A stretch of 64,000 nucleotides of DNA from Cucumis sativus. Lineage: Eukaryota > Streptophyta > Magnoliopsida > Cucurbitales > Cucurbitaceae. Below are positions 13,701 to 26,939 of this stretch, piece by piece. A program made the translations under genes and the position numbers. Under the pieces are notes generated by a model. The model was given only the letters and a program-made list of their open reading frames with translations, made no database searches and had not been told where the DNA came from. Position 1 is the first letter of the stretch. The number at the start of each line of letters is the position of its first letter. The stretch lies in NCBI RefSeq assembly GCF_000004075.3, contig NC_026660.2, positions 14,961,837 to 15,025,836 of the forward strand, read 5' to 3'.

Positions 13701-13740
13701 TTCAACTAAAAGATGATACCTTTAGTTTTATAACTTCTTT
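10712..13740. other. Intergenic spacer between the tandem RBOH genes
   Basis: AT-rich. Short frames on both strands at 11432-11828 and 12557-12797 have no recognisable domain, overlap each other in opposite orientations and show no coding bias, so I do not call them. The right end (about 13260-13740) is probably the 3' flank of the second RBOH gene. Confidence 0.4.
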
Positions 13741-16700
13741 TTAGAAGTTCTCCTTGTGGAAACGAAACCTTGTTGATCTTGAACTACCGCTGAAGTTCTT
13801 GCAGAGACCACGTAAGTCCTTTACAAGATTGTATGTTCCACAGTAAAATACACCTGCAAACAACAAGAGTTTGTTGAATTATCACTTCCATTACAAAAGT
13901 TCGAACACGGGAATGACCTGTTAAATTATCACTCAACCTAAAAGTTTAAGCGTGATTGCAATGGGTAGAACTAGTTAGACTAATAGTTAAGTGTATAGAC
14001 TTACGAGAGCTCGATCCAATTTTTGTTATATTTATAATTATTTTGCATTGTGTTATATATTTGCAACAATGATAAAGTTTAAATTGAGGTTTTGTTTGTT
14101 AATGTTGTTACTCACCTATTTCAGAACCACTGTGTGCAAGTGCCAACCTTTCGAAAACCTTCTCCCAGTTCGGTCTTCCAAAGTGAGTCCTTATCTGTGG
14201 ATACAGATGTGTTAAAAATGCAACGTGATGATAGAAAGAGAATTTGCTTGGTAAATTTAGTTGTTTGTGAATTGAGTTCATCATTACCCGGCTTCCTGAG
14301 ACAACGTCCACTTCTTCACCTCTAGATTTCTGAATTTGTTGCAGCATGGTGATGAGCACGGATCGCACGTCTCCTTCCTCGTGCACGCAGCTTAAGTGGT
14401 TGTGCATTTCTATTATTTCCTGCAAGTGATTCAAAATGAGATAAAGTTGATTAAATGCTGGTAGATCGGATATAGAATTGAGTTGTTTTTTTTGTTTAAA
14501 TAAACATCGTCGACATACATTGTGATCATACTCCGCAACGTCGTCCATGACACCTTTAAACCACTCAAACGATGCCTGTTCCTTTGTCACCCAATAGAAA
14601 TATGCTCTCTTTGGGACCTTTTGAGCATCAGTCTGCAATTATGCTTGGATTAGTTCCCATGGTAACATTTGCTTTTTTCAACTAAATTATCAAACGGTTT
14701 AATTTAATTTACTTACAGCGTGGGAGTCACTTTTTTTTATCTGGTTTAACAAATCTTTCAAAATGCTGATCATTGGAGTGGCCCCAATTCCAAGGCCTAT
14801 TAGCAATAGAATGTCATAATTCTTGTAACTTTGAGCTGGGGCTCCATAGGGTCCTTTGATCAAAATCTGGGGATATTTCTTACTGCAGAGACAAAACAAG
14901 CCTACTTAACTGATTCTGGAATGAAAATGCCTTGAAAACTAACCACGAACAGGACGGGTTTTCGCTCACCTTGATTTTGAAGGAATATAATCTAAAGATA
15001 ATTTGGTTTCCTGTCTAACAATTCCCCTTTTCCTCCTTGTACTTTCAGGATCACATTCCTGCATTGCCTCTATATTTAGTGTGTAAAAATGGATAGAAAA
15101 AGAGTAAAATGTGATGAACTTCATACCACATTCTTCAGGCAAATTTGACAGCATCAGAAAACACAAATAAACAAAGGTCACAAGAGCTTGACAGTTGAAG
15201 TAAATTTATACCTTTTGAAATCTGTTTCTGAGCTCTCTTGTCCAATCTCCTACTGCCTGTATATGGACACTCAAATAGTCGTCTCCTGGTGCAGAAGTGA
15301 TAGAGAATGGATGCCTGAATTCAATGAAAAACATCCCAATTCAAATAATCACACTTCCAAACATCCTTAAATAATCAACTGCTTAAACAAAAATAGTTCA
15401 AATATAAGATATTACCATTCAAAATTTGATATATCCGGGCACTTAACGAACATATACATTCCACTTTTTTTGTACTCGAATTCTGTAGGTTTCGTCAGGT
15501 ATAGTGCTAGAACATTTCCTTCATACACTACCGCCTGAAAAGAAAAACCAAGAAAACCAGAAGAATTCTTTTAGTTTGCTCGGCCAAACCTCCGTAAAAA
15601 GATAAATGACTTGCAGGTCTCTGTACCTTTTTCACATCGACTGGATGGTAAAATTCACGGAATTTTATAAGAAGTCTCTCGATAAAATACAAAAGTACTG
15701 GAACTGCAACGTACATCCATGTCTGCAAATAGATAGAGATGACAAGCGTTAAAATTCACTGATTTGTTTAATTTAAACTATTGTTTTGCTCATTCATTGA
15801 TTATCCTTCCTGAACTTGCTCATGTTAATAGGAATGAAGACATTAACATTAGATTAGCAGCAATAGAACAGCAATAGACTAACCGTTTTCTTGTACCATG
15901 CCTCAACCAGGAATATGAAGTAGCCATGAACGATCAGTAGGGCATAGCAGAGAACAAGCAAATGATGTGCATACCAGAAGGCATTGAAGCCTGCCAAATG
16001 TTGAAGTAATGGAGGTAGCTTGTCTTTATGCCTCCTGAATAAAGGAGTTGCCAATGTAAAGCAAAAGGCCATTATAATGATCATGATGATTCCAGTAATA
16101 CCGGGAACACTTGCAACCAAGTCAAAGTAACTTGGCTTCTTGTAATTAAAATCTGACCCAAGAATTGCCATGAATTTGTTGTTTGGACATGAGATCAGTC
16201 TTGGAAAATCACAGGCCACATGCATTATAACATGAAGGAAAGTACCCACTGCAATGGCTACAGCAACCACCATATGGAAATGGATATGATCATCAAAAGG
16301 GAAAATGGAATTGAGAAATGTGGATCGAAGTTTGGTTATTGTGCCTCTACAGACAAGAAACAGAATAAGAGCCATATTGAATTTAAGAGTCTCAGCTGCT
16401 CCTTTTGCAACACTAACACAATAACCCATCACTTCAAATACTCCCTTATCCCTATACTCCATGAATTTCCAAACAAATAAACCCAAATTTATTGCTAGCC
16501 ACAGTATCAAAACCCAGATTCTTTTCCAATTGGCAATTATAGCTTCTTCTGCTTCCTTCAGAAATTTTCCGGCTGGAGTTTTGCATCTTCCTAGAATCAG
16601 GGAAGATGTCCGAAGTTTAGAATCTTGGCTCTGTAACCTTTTTTTTTCTTCAGAGGTCCACATTGCTTTCACTAGAGTTTCCATGTCTTCAATCTGTTTA

Positions 16701-17617
16701 AACAAGCCCACATAAAATCTTTTAGATGAGTTTTAAGAGAGAAGGATTTTCATCTTTCTTTTCTTCTTGAACAAGTACCTCAATAAATCCATTGCCATCA
16801 GGATCAAGCTCTTCCATGATCAGAGATGCGAATGTTTCAGCTTCTCTCTCAAGGTTTTTCAAATTGTTTGCAGAAGCGCTCCATTCTAGTACCGACTTCA
16901 CCTCTTCCCTCGAGATCTTGCCGTCGCCATTTTTGTCACAGCTGAAAACACAAAGTTGCTTTAGAATCTCCATTTCAGAAGGAAAGAGATGTAAAGAGAG
17001 ATTCATACAAGTCAAAGAATATCCGTAGCCGTGAATCTAAGTCTTCTTTCGTTAAGTCCTCCCAAAAATCTCTCAATTCTTGCAGCGTAATCCCTTTCGC
17101 TCCCATTATCCCTCTTCTCCTTGCCAATACATCAAACAATTCCCCACCAAAATCCGTTGAATCCTTTTTCATACCTAAATAACAAACAACAAACCGAAGT
17201 TCCTACTAATTTAGCCAAAAATGAATGGAAAATGGAGAATAATCACAAAGGGAGAACTAGAACTTCACCAATGCATGCTCCAAATTTGTCTCTGGAAAGT
17301 TTTCCATCAGGAGCTTGTTGATGAAAACACTTCTCAGTTGCTTTCCATGCTTCCTCTTCTTTTCCGTCTTTGAAACCATCCAGAAACCTCAACATGCTAA
17401 ACGGCTTCCGTCGTCTTCTTATTCCGAAGACCGGCTGAGAAGTCTCAGCGACGGTCTTCTTCACAGCGTAACTGTAGTTGCTCTGCTTCAAGTCCCCTTG
17501 GTTTAAATCTCTCTGTTCGTCAGCTTTCTCATATGTCGTCATGTGATCGATTTCAATGCTCTCCAGTGGGCATTCTCCTGGATTTTCTTTCACCGGTTTT
17601 TTATCTGCGCACTCCAT
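13741..17617 (-). CDS. RBOH: Respiratory burst oxidase homologue, canonical copy (835 aa, 13 exons)
   Basis: Plasma-membrane NADPH oxidase generating apoplastic superoxide under calcium control. Exons: 17617-17269, 17174-17009, 16941-16779, 16693-15884, 15722-15627, 15534-15416, 15314-15212, 15067-14970, 14882-14717, 14632-14519, 14419-14288, 14194-14116, 13853-13741. Every junction is GT/AG and the frame closes exactly at TAA. Domains in order: hydrophilic N-terminus (1-116), EF-hand [12 protein letters not shown] and a second loop DPDGNGFIE, ferric-reductase membrane core with the four haem His (FH and LH 14 apart, first His of YAHHL, VHGYF), HPFSITSAP (FAD), GPYGAPAQ and GLGIGATP (NADPH), VFYCG, and the terminal FHKENF. 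Length fits the usual ~830-950 aa. The RBOH subclade cannot be fixed without a tree. It lies head-to-tail with the divergent copy at 1389-8121 and shares its exon phases. Confidence 0.95.
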
Positions 17618-19700
17618 CGGCGTTTTTCGTCAGAACTACAAAGAAAAAGAATGGAGAAAGGAGTTGCAGAGTTGAGATTTGTAGTTTTATTCTGAGGTTA
17701 TGGTGATTTGAACAAAGGACAGAGTGTTCGAAGGAAGGTGGAAGATCATGGGCGGCATGAAAGTGGTGGTCGACTGTCCGGTGAGAGTCTAAAACTTTGA
17801 ATAACAACTCTAAATAAATAATAAATTTTAAGTGGTTTTTTCAAAAAATAATATCAAACAAAAAGAAACACAAAAGTCCATTACACATAAAAATAAATAT
17901 AAACATTATGGATTTTGCTATTTTGGATCATTTTCTATAATTCTTTTAAATATTCATCTTCTATTTTTTATATTTATTTTTTTCTACAAATTAGATATGA
18001 ATCAAATATTATTTGAAATTATTTATTTATTTAAATAAATAAAAGTAAATAATTATTACATCATCCAATCAATTGATTACTTATCTACCAAGTTATTTCA
18101 AATTTACTGTTTATTTCTACTCATATTTGGGTTCTGTGTTTTATATATATTGTCATAATCATTTGATTAAATATATGGATATATGAACTAAAGTAGTTTT
18201 TTTTCTTCGAAGTTCATTTCTCAATTTTTAAAAAAATAAAGTTCACTTTTCAAAAGGTATAGAATGAAGAGATCTCACTGAATATCCTCCTATGAGCTAA
18301 ATTGGACAAAAGTATTAAAGAAAAATAAATTTTATTAAAGTATAGAGACTAAACCAAATTTATTAAAAAAATTCTTTTGTATTTTTTTTTATTTTTTTAT
18401 CTATTGCCTCTCCCTGTTTCTTTTTTTTCTCAATTTTCTTCTTTCTCTTTCATTCTATTCTCTCTCTTCTATGATCCTACCTCCTCCAATTAAGAAAGTA
18501 GGGAAAATATCAAAGATATATCAAAAACATTTCGTGGAGGACATTTGCACATAAGTGATAATGGTCTTGAGTTCATAGTAGAAAAGTTTTTACGAAATTG
18601 GTGGATCCCAGAATCAAATGGAGAGACATCCGTTGGTCCTTTTGGTTATATTTTTGTTCCCGAACGAGTCATTTCATTTCATGAATTAAAGAGGAGGGGA
18701 CAATTGTGAATTGAATGAATTATTCATTACATAAAAACACGAGTTTCTATTATAAGTAATATGATTTCATTTGTTAAATGTAGGATGAAAACTCTCAACC
18801 ACATTATTGAAAAACATACATGATTTCTACGTGGGTAATTATTTTTCATTTAAATTCTTTTCTTCATATTGGTTTTATTCTAAATGAAAAAGCAAGAAAA
18901 CAATTTTCTTAGGAAGATCGGAGAGTCGGTAATATTCAATTCCTTTTTGTTTCCACGACACATATTTGTCATTTTACTTAAAAGAGGAAAAAAGTCACCG
19001 GTTTAACCATTTTCTCAATATCAACAAATCTAATTTCAAATTGACTTAGAATTTAATGGTTGAGTTAACTATAGTTTGGTTTAGTTTTGAGATGGGCTTA
19101 AAAAAACACGTATTTGATAGAGATTTTTAAGAGCTAACTGAACTAACTATAAAAAAAGAATGGTGACAACTGACTTACATTTTCTAAAAAGAATATAATA
19201 TAATTAATGGTTTATTTTTAGATTACACGAACTCTCACGTATTAAGCATCTTTTAAATAAGAAAAAACCAACCATAATATTTTACTATTAGTTTGCTAAT
19301 TTAATTATAAGTTTAGGATTTGAGGCAATTCACTGCAAGATTTACAAAATCATCTGAAAGAAATTAAGCTCATGGTTTTTATTTATTTATTACAAAAAAA
19401 ATAGCAAAATTCGACCACCATCCCAATTTAAAACCATAATTAAAACCGAAAAAGTCTAAAATACTCTCATTCATGAATCAAATTGCTATCTGATTATCTC
19501 CTCTTTTCTTTTTCCAATTTTAGTTAGTCTCAGATAGTGGATTAATTAACTTCTAATTGTCTTTTTTTTTCTTTTTTGTCGTAGTAACTTTTGATATTGT
19601 TTGGTTGTCTTCTAATTAGCTATTATTCTTTGACATGTTTAATTACTATTTGATATTGTTTGTTATCTAATTGATATTGTATTTATTTGTTATTTGATAC
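17618..19700. other. Upstream region of the canonical RBOH gene and AT-rich spacer
   Basis: The first few hundred bases (17618 to about 17820) are less AT-rich and probably contain the promoter and 5' UTR of the minus-strand RBOH gene. Beyond that I see no gene or RNA, only poly-A/T-rich sequence. Confidence 0.4.
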
Positions 19701-19716
19701 AGATAGTATATTCATT

Positions 19717-20275
19717 TGTCATGTGATTGCTATCTAATTGTTATTTGATTGTGGTAGACTTTTATCGTTAATAGACTCTTATGGTTTATCATAAATAAAT
19801 CATATTTTTAACATTATATATCAATGATAGAGTTTTATTACTAATAGATTTTTAACAAATTTGACTGTATTTGCAATATTTCTAGCATGTTGCTATATAT
19901 CATTTAGTGATCAAATAGCAATCAAACTATTCCAAATTAACAAGGAATTCATCGTGCTTGTTTTTTTTAGTATAATAGATGGTAGTTTCTAATAGTAATT
20001 TGATTTTTAACTAATTGTCGTATAAAATCATTTTATTTTTGTCATTTAGTTAGTCATTCAGTTAATTCAATCGATTTATGATTGTCATATAATTACTTTA
20101 TATTCTTTTTCATATAACTTATAGTTTTTAATTTAAAAATCACAAAATGAAATATTAATCAACTGCTTCAAAATTATACCTAATGAAAATCACGACAGAC
20201 TTTATATCATGCAATCAGATAGCAATCACATGACAATCAGATAGAAATTAGATAACAATCACGTGACAATCTGTA
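19717..20275. repeat. Inverted repeat pair, possible decayed foldback element
   Basis: A TTGTCATGTGATTGCTATCT-containing arm at 19717-19741 is matched in reverse complement at 20213-20237 (24 of 25 bases). Further related words follow at 20238-20275, and GATAGAGTTTTATTACTAATAG-like sequence lies between. Outer limits and a target duplication could not be defined. Confidence 0.4.
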
Positions 20276-23059
20276 ATTTAACCATCCAATAAATAATGAA
20301 CCACGATTATTCTCACCCTTGACTAAGACCAATTGCTTGAGCAAACTTCATCCAATACGACTACCCCATCAGCTAAACACTTAATGTGAAGAGAGCATTA
20401 GATGCAAAATGAAGCCTTTAAAACCAAGACCAAACTTGTCCAAAAACCACAACCCCTTGAGGCCCCCACCGAAAACCAAAATATGGTATGATATTGTCCA
20501 CTTTGAACATATATTCTCATTGTTTTACTTTTTGTATCACATCATTTATATACTCTCATCACTTTTTTTTTCTTAACCAATGTGGTAATTTGTCCACACT
20601 CGTAATAATATCTATAATGTTTAAACTTTCCATCCATGTTTATTTATAAATTCAAGAGTTTAAAATCTAAATTAGTAATTTTAAAAGTTTAAGGATCAAA
20701 TAAACCTAACTAAGTTAAAAGAAGTATCATCATAATTTAAAATATAGCTTTTATTTTAAAAAAGAAAAGAAAGTTATTTTATTTAAGTTTAAAGAAATCA
20801 CTATTTAAATTAAGAAAATTGTCAAAAATAGTAATTTTGACAAAATATAAAAAAAAATTAGATTCTATTAAATTAAATTTACAATATCATCAAATTATGG
20901 CTCACATCAATTTTGCACCTAATCAACCATATATTTTGGAAACTATTATTCCTCTGACTTCTCTCAACAAATAAATATACATTGTTTTCTTCAAAATCTA
21001 AGAACTAATACAAAAAAAAAAAAAGTTAAATAAATAATGTAAACATTAATCAGTACAACGTGCTCCACAACTCACCCTTTGGAATGGCGGAACGTGCCAA
21101 AAGCAAATACTTGGTTATTTTCTAATAAACAAAGTTATGTGGGGAATGTCAAATTCATAAGAACATCTATAATGTGAATATCTCTTTCCTCACTAAATAC
21201 AGAACAAGTTTGTAATAAAGAAAGGTGTTTGGATAAAGATGAGACGACCACTTATTATTACTACTGTTTTTCAATTGGGGAGTTGAGTTGAGAGCTTCAA
21301 TTATTTGGGGCCTAGGGGAAAAGGGAAATATATTCTTAATGCTTATATGCATTTCACCGTTTTCTTTTTCTTTTTCCTTTTCGAACAAAGGTGATTACTT
21401 TTTCTAACTACGTCTTTAGTTTAAGTTTGGATTATTATTTTTAAATAAAGTAAGTATAAACTAAAACCTAATTTTCAATACAAATACATCATAGTTAAGG
21501 ATGTGTAATGTGTTACAATCATTGTATTTGTTAATTAGAATGTGTGGTTCATAGATGCATGTTAGTTTACTTTCTTTATATTAATTTCTTTTGCAAGTGA
21601 TCACTTGTATAGAAAAGTGACATTCTTAAAATTGCTTATAATACATGTGCGATAGTAATTAGACTAATCATCATATATTATTTGTAAGCTATCAAATTGT
21701 TTTCCCTTATTGCTTTCTAGACTTACCATAAATTTTGTTTTCTCAGTCATGCTTTCAAACAATTACGAAAACCTTTTCCTCTAAACTCTTAAACCAGTTT
21801 CGTAAAAAAATGTGGTAATGTGATTGGAAGAAAAGCTCATTTTGTGCCACTAATTTTTTGAATTTGGATCGACAATAGAGCACTACTATCACGAATTCAC
21901 AGTCTATGTCATATTGTTGGTTTATTACTATCTACACCACTTTGTTCACGACCAAGAAAACGTTGTAAACTACCATCTAGCAACAACAACATTATCTAAC
22001 AAGCATCTTTATCAATAAACAAAACTAATCAACAAAAATGTTATCACTATATTTCATTGATATCATTCTCTATCAAACGTCCATAAATAACTATAAGTAT
22101 CTTCAAGCAACAAATCATGATATAAAAAAATTATAAACAAAAATACACGCATAGTGATAGAGAGCATAAGAAACCTATAAACAAAAACATATCTAAGATG
22201 AAGCGACAGAAATAGAAGAAGAAGAGAAGAGAAGTTGATTTTTTCTTCGCACGGGTCATGATTAATCAGGGTTGTGGTCTTGGATGGTGTCGATTAATTG
22301 TACGGGTTGTAGGTTTGGGTATGGTGAAAGTGAGTTTTTTCGACATTTCACATTGGATGTAGTAAAAAAATTGTATATAAAAAAAGTGAGGTCTAATTAC
22401 GTTAATGTCTTGTAAAATCGTTCCTCTTACTCATTCTCTCCCCATTAATGTTTTTACATTTTCTCTCAAACATATTTTTTCAAATAATATTAAACTTTCC
22501 TTTCATCTTCCTCGTTTCCTTTCCTCCATTCCTCCTTTCTTTCACCTCCAATTCTCTCATTTTTCCGGCCAACATCCAACAATATCAGTTGGGGATGCAC
22601 CTCCAAATTCAAGATGTGTTCTTATTAATTTCACATTTCTCTTTTTATGATATATACGTTTTATATTGAACATTAACTATATCTGATATATATGTACTAT
22701 GATTTATGTTTGAAAATTAATTCCATTTCAATCTGATATTTATATAATCATACAACTGTTAAAAATAATTCGATTAAACATTACAATGTGGACACTGTTA
22801 TGTCAAAACTTTCAAGTTTAAGTATATTTTAAATACATTAGTATATTTCGAATATTAGTTAGAATGTTTGTAAACATATGTAATACAACGTTCTAAAGTT
22901 TATTTTGAAATAACCATGAATCTTCTAGAAAAACTAATAAGGTGTCCATGAAACCAATCGACTAATTATCAAATATATATTATTTACGAGTATATTTTAT
23001 ATATTAATTAGAACATTTTCAAATAAATAATTAAGTATATTAATATTTGGATAAAAAAA
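20276..23059. other. AT-rich spacer, no gene seen
   Basis: Short frames at 21167-21388 and 22405-22669 show no domain or coding bias. No RNA gene, tandem repeat or mobile element end could be supported. Confidence 0.35.
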
Positions 23060-23065
23060 AAATTA

Positions 23066-24012
23066 AAAATCCTATTTTGCTCTCTAAACTATTAAAAGTG
23101 TCATTTTTTGTTCGGAAACTTTTGAAAAAAAAAGCTCACTTTGTCTTTTTTTTTTTTTTTATGTTAGGATTTCTTAACTATTTAATAAGATGATGATGTG
23201 GCTTCTATATTTGAATAAATAACAAAAGAAAATCATGTTAATTTATTATATAAATCTTTCACCTAAGTGAGAAACATAACCAACACTTGAGTCAAATAAA
23301 TTAAAATTTATTTGTTCTTTTTTCTCTAAAATTTAAATTTCTCTCAACCCTTTATTCATTTTTTTTCAAATTAAAATATTGAAGCAAATCGAAATAATGA
23401 CATTCAGTAGATAAAAAAAATAGAGCTAACATATCAATATTAACAGCTACAATCACAAAAGGTAAAATAAACTAGAAAAATAAAGTAATTACAACACATT
23501 TTATACAATAAACTTTATGAAATTATAGATAAACCCATAATTTATCACAAAACAAAAAAATAGAGGAAGAAATAATTGAGAGAAAAAAAAAAAAAAACAC
23601 CTCAATAATCACAAAATATTTCAAACTTGAGCCACTAAAAAATTTGTGTGAATTAAATCAAATCTAACACATGAGTTGGAAAAGTAAAATGGAATGACAA
23701 TTCACCAAAATGGTAACAATAAAAATCTTGAAGTCAAAGTTATTTTTTAGCTTTTTGATAAAACACCAATATATCATCTAATTTTTAATTAAAAATTAAA
23801 ACTCTCGATTATTAAAAGTGATATCTTATTTAAGAGCTTAGTCATTCGAATAAAGAAATCATTTTATCATTTCGTTGGAGAGTTAACAAAATTTTAGTAA
23901 TAGGAATAAAAATAGATTTTTTTAAAAGTTTAAGAATGATAAAAACCATTTTCAAAAGTTTAGGAACAAAAATAAAACGAGATAGAAAGTTTAAAGATGA
24001 AATAGAATTTAA
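23066..24012. repeat. Inverted-repeat element, possible MITE (~950 bp)
   Basis: Left arm at about 23066-23125 (containing TTTTTGTTCGGAAACTTTTG) resembles the reverse complement of 23950-24012 (containing CAAAAGTTTAGGAACAAAAA). The arms of about 60 bp are imperfect. The interior is AT-rich and non-coding. A target duplication was not found. Confidence 0.4.
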
Positions 24013-24517
24013 ACCAAAAAAACAAAATGTAATAAACATCATTTTATTTACATTTTCTCTTTCTAAAGGAAAATAAAAATTTTATATTAAATATGCTATA
24101 GGTACCATCATTTTCAATTTCAACTATGTTTTTAGATTGTTGAAGGTAAAATTTTGTACATCTAATACAGTTTCACCAAAGGAGAATATTATAAATAGCC
24201 TTTTCTTTCTTCTTTTTTTTTTTTGCAACTTTAAAGGTCATGCTCATGCTCATACTAATACTCTACTGTAATTAGAGTAGTCTAATTATCATTAACTTTT
24301 TTTAAAATTTATCACATAATTCCCTAATGGATTACAAATCTCAATTTTACAATATTGAATTAATATACTTGTTCACGCCCTAGTTACCTTACATCATGAA
24401 CTTTTTATCCATTTATTTTTTTATAACAATTATTTTCTTAAACATTTATCAAATAATTTTATATAAGATAAAGGTGTAGTTATATGGTAAATTTAGTATA
24501 ATCCATAAAATTAAATC

Positions 24518-24522
24518 ATACC
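24518..24522. repeat. Target-site duplication of the copia element, left copy (ATACC)
   Basis: ATACC immediately left of the LTR beginning TGTAAAAG, identical to ATACC at 34790-34794 outside the other LTR. Confidence 0.9.
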
Positions 24523-24696
24523 TGTAAAAGAATACGTTGAAGAATATTCTTTTTGTATTTTATTGATAAATGTTCTATATTTTACAAGAGTATCAAATGA
24601 TGCATAAATAGCTAAATTACCCAAATTAAATAAGGAATGTAATATAATTAGCCTAATGTAATGTAATTAGCCTAATTTACAGAATTTACATTAATA
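24523..24696 (-). repeat. 3' LTR of the copia retrotransposon (174 bp)
   Basis: Matches 34635-34789 along its whole length with four substitutions plus a 19-bp extra segment made by tandem duplication of a TTAGCCTAAT-containing unit. The element lies on the minus strand, so this is its 3' LTR. A purine-rich tract (minus strand TTTGAGGGAGAA, 24708-24697) abuts its start and serves as the likely polypurine tract. Confidence 0.93.
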
Positions 24697-24828
24697 TTCT
24701 CCCTCAAACTCAAGGTGGTAGAGTGACGATCAACTTGAGTTTGGTAAGTAATTGACAGAATCGATTAGATGGCAAGGCTTTGGTGAAGATATCCGCAGGT
24801 TCACTACTACAAAAATTGAATTACTTAA

Positions 24829-25215
24829 CATTAATACAGTGTCATGTAAATCTATACTTGACGTTTTAAAAGCGTCAAGTAATCGACTGTCAAGTATAGT
24901 TCTATTACTTGACACTAAAAAAACGTCAAGTACTCTATTGCTTGACATCATTTTTGTGTCAAGTAATATAGTATACTTGACAATATTTACACGTCGAGTA
25001 AATTATATACTTGACTCTATTTACCTGTCAAGTGAGATAGTATACTTGACACTATTTACAAGTCGAGTAAGATATATATTTGACTCTATTTACCTGTCAA
25101 GTGAGATAGTATATTTGACATTATGTATATGTCAAGTAAAATTTTATAGTTGACACTATATATCCATCAAGTAAAATGGTATATTTGACTCAAATAAGAT
25201 AGTATATGTGACATG
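24829..25215. repeat. Left subterminal palindrome array of the CACTA element
   Basis: Many copies of TACTTGAC and GTCAAGTA words, often paired to give imperfect palindromes about 30 bp apart, for example around 24904-24931. The spacing and inverted pairing resemble transposase-binding subterminal repeats of CACTA elements. Confidence 0.85.
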
Positions 25216-26172
25216 TATTTAATGTCATTTATACCATTTATTAATATATTAAATATACTAAATTTTTCTTTTTTCATTTTTTATTTCCTGCATTACATAC
25301 ATTTACTTCAATAAGACATATCCGTAAACAAAACAAATTCTCCAACGAACAATTACACAACAAAAAAAAGGACAAAAAGTTTAGTATAATATGTAAACCA
25401 ACAATAATTTCATTATTCTCAACAATGTCATCAACAATTACACAATTCCAATCCAATATAGCCAACTAAAATTTCCTATATGTGTCCTATTCCAAAATAT
25501 TAAATGATAATAGTTGTCTTATATAATCAAAATTGAAGTCTATCCCCATATATCTTTTGCCCTCATAATGGCTATGAACAAAACGTTTCCACAAAAAAGG
25601 TTATGAGCATTCCCATATCTTAGCCATTTACAAAATTAACATGATCATATCTAGGTGTGTCTATCATATGTACCGAGCTAAAAATCCAGCCCACTCCCCT
25701 CGTCTATCCAATTCAAGCTGTGTGTATGGGCTTCTTGTATCAATCTATAAAACATAAAAAGTAGAATACACTTTGTAAAATATTTGAGTTAGTCATAATA
25801 TACTATCTATAACTTTACAATGTAAATAGTTTAAAAACATATCGCACCAGTGATAATGTTTGTGTCCTTAGTCACAATTTCTTGCATGTATCTCATGTCA
25901 TAATATCCACATTCAACCGTACCTACTTGTAAAGAACACTATAACACAACCAATTAACAATGCATATATATTATATTATGTGCTAGATTAAAATAAAAAT
26001 TATTTTATAAATATATTTACATTTACCAATATATGCATGATTGGCTACCATAGCAGGATAGCCACACATAATACAACTTAAAATATACAATAATTGTGTA
26101 ATATATACATGATTGGCTACCAATGCTACGGGGCTACCAAGGCTACAGGATAGCCACAAGACCAAACCAAGG

Positions 26173-26358
26173 CTATGGGGCTACCAAGGCTACCAAGGCT
26201 ACAGGATAACCACAAGATAGTATGACTCAAAATATACAGGCTATGGGGCTACCAAGGCTACAGGATAACCACAAGATAGTATGACTCAAAATATACAGGC
26301 TATGGGGCTACCAAGGCTACAGGATAACCACAAGATAGTATCACTCAAAATATACAAT
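26173..26358. repeat. 59-bp tandem repeat, about three copies
   Basis: Units begin CTATGGGGCTACCAAGGCTA at 26173, 26241 and 26300. The first is 68 bp long through an extra 9-bp AAGGCTACC step; the second is 59 bp. Degenerate relatives (GGCTACCA, AGGATAGCCACA) precede from about 26040. Confidence 0.9.
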
Positions 26359-26939
26359 AAATGTGTAGTATTTGCATGATTTCCAAATGAGAAGGATGAT
26401 TACATACCTCAATCATATTGTATACTTTTTCTTTCAACTCAGTCGGCACCAGCTTCCAAGATGCATGTGTAATTGGGATATGATGATGCACACAAGATCA
26501 ATTCATTACTCATTACTATAAAAAAAAATGGCATTCAAATGTATGAATCTTACCAAGAGTAAATATACAAATTCATTACTCATTACTATAAACAAATCAA
26601 TATGATAATTATAACCATAACGATAACAAATTAATTACGGTCTAAAACATCCAAGAGTCACCCTTAATTTTTCATTACTCATTCCTGTAAAAAAACAACA
26701 ATAAAGAAAAATGATGGTCTTCTCTATTTGTCAATTAGATTATACCATTTGTTTACGAATTTGAACATAAACAACATAAACATATAACACAAATAAATAT
26801 AAATATACAAGAGTCATTCTCAATTTTCTTCTCTTTGTGTGTTTCTCACTTTGGGTTTACAATATCATCCTTAATTACAAGATATAAATCAAATTCAAGG
26901 GAGCATTATTCATTGAAAAATGTTAAATACAATAAGAAT

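Noticed and set aside
24752..25153. 133-codon frame at the CACTA left end
   Set aside because: It reads through the subterminal TTGAC repeats, giving a repetitive translation; not a gene.
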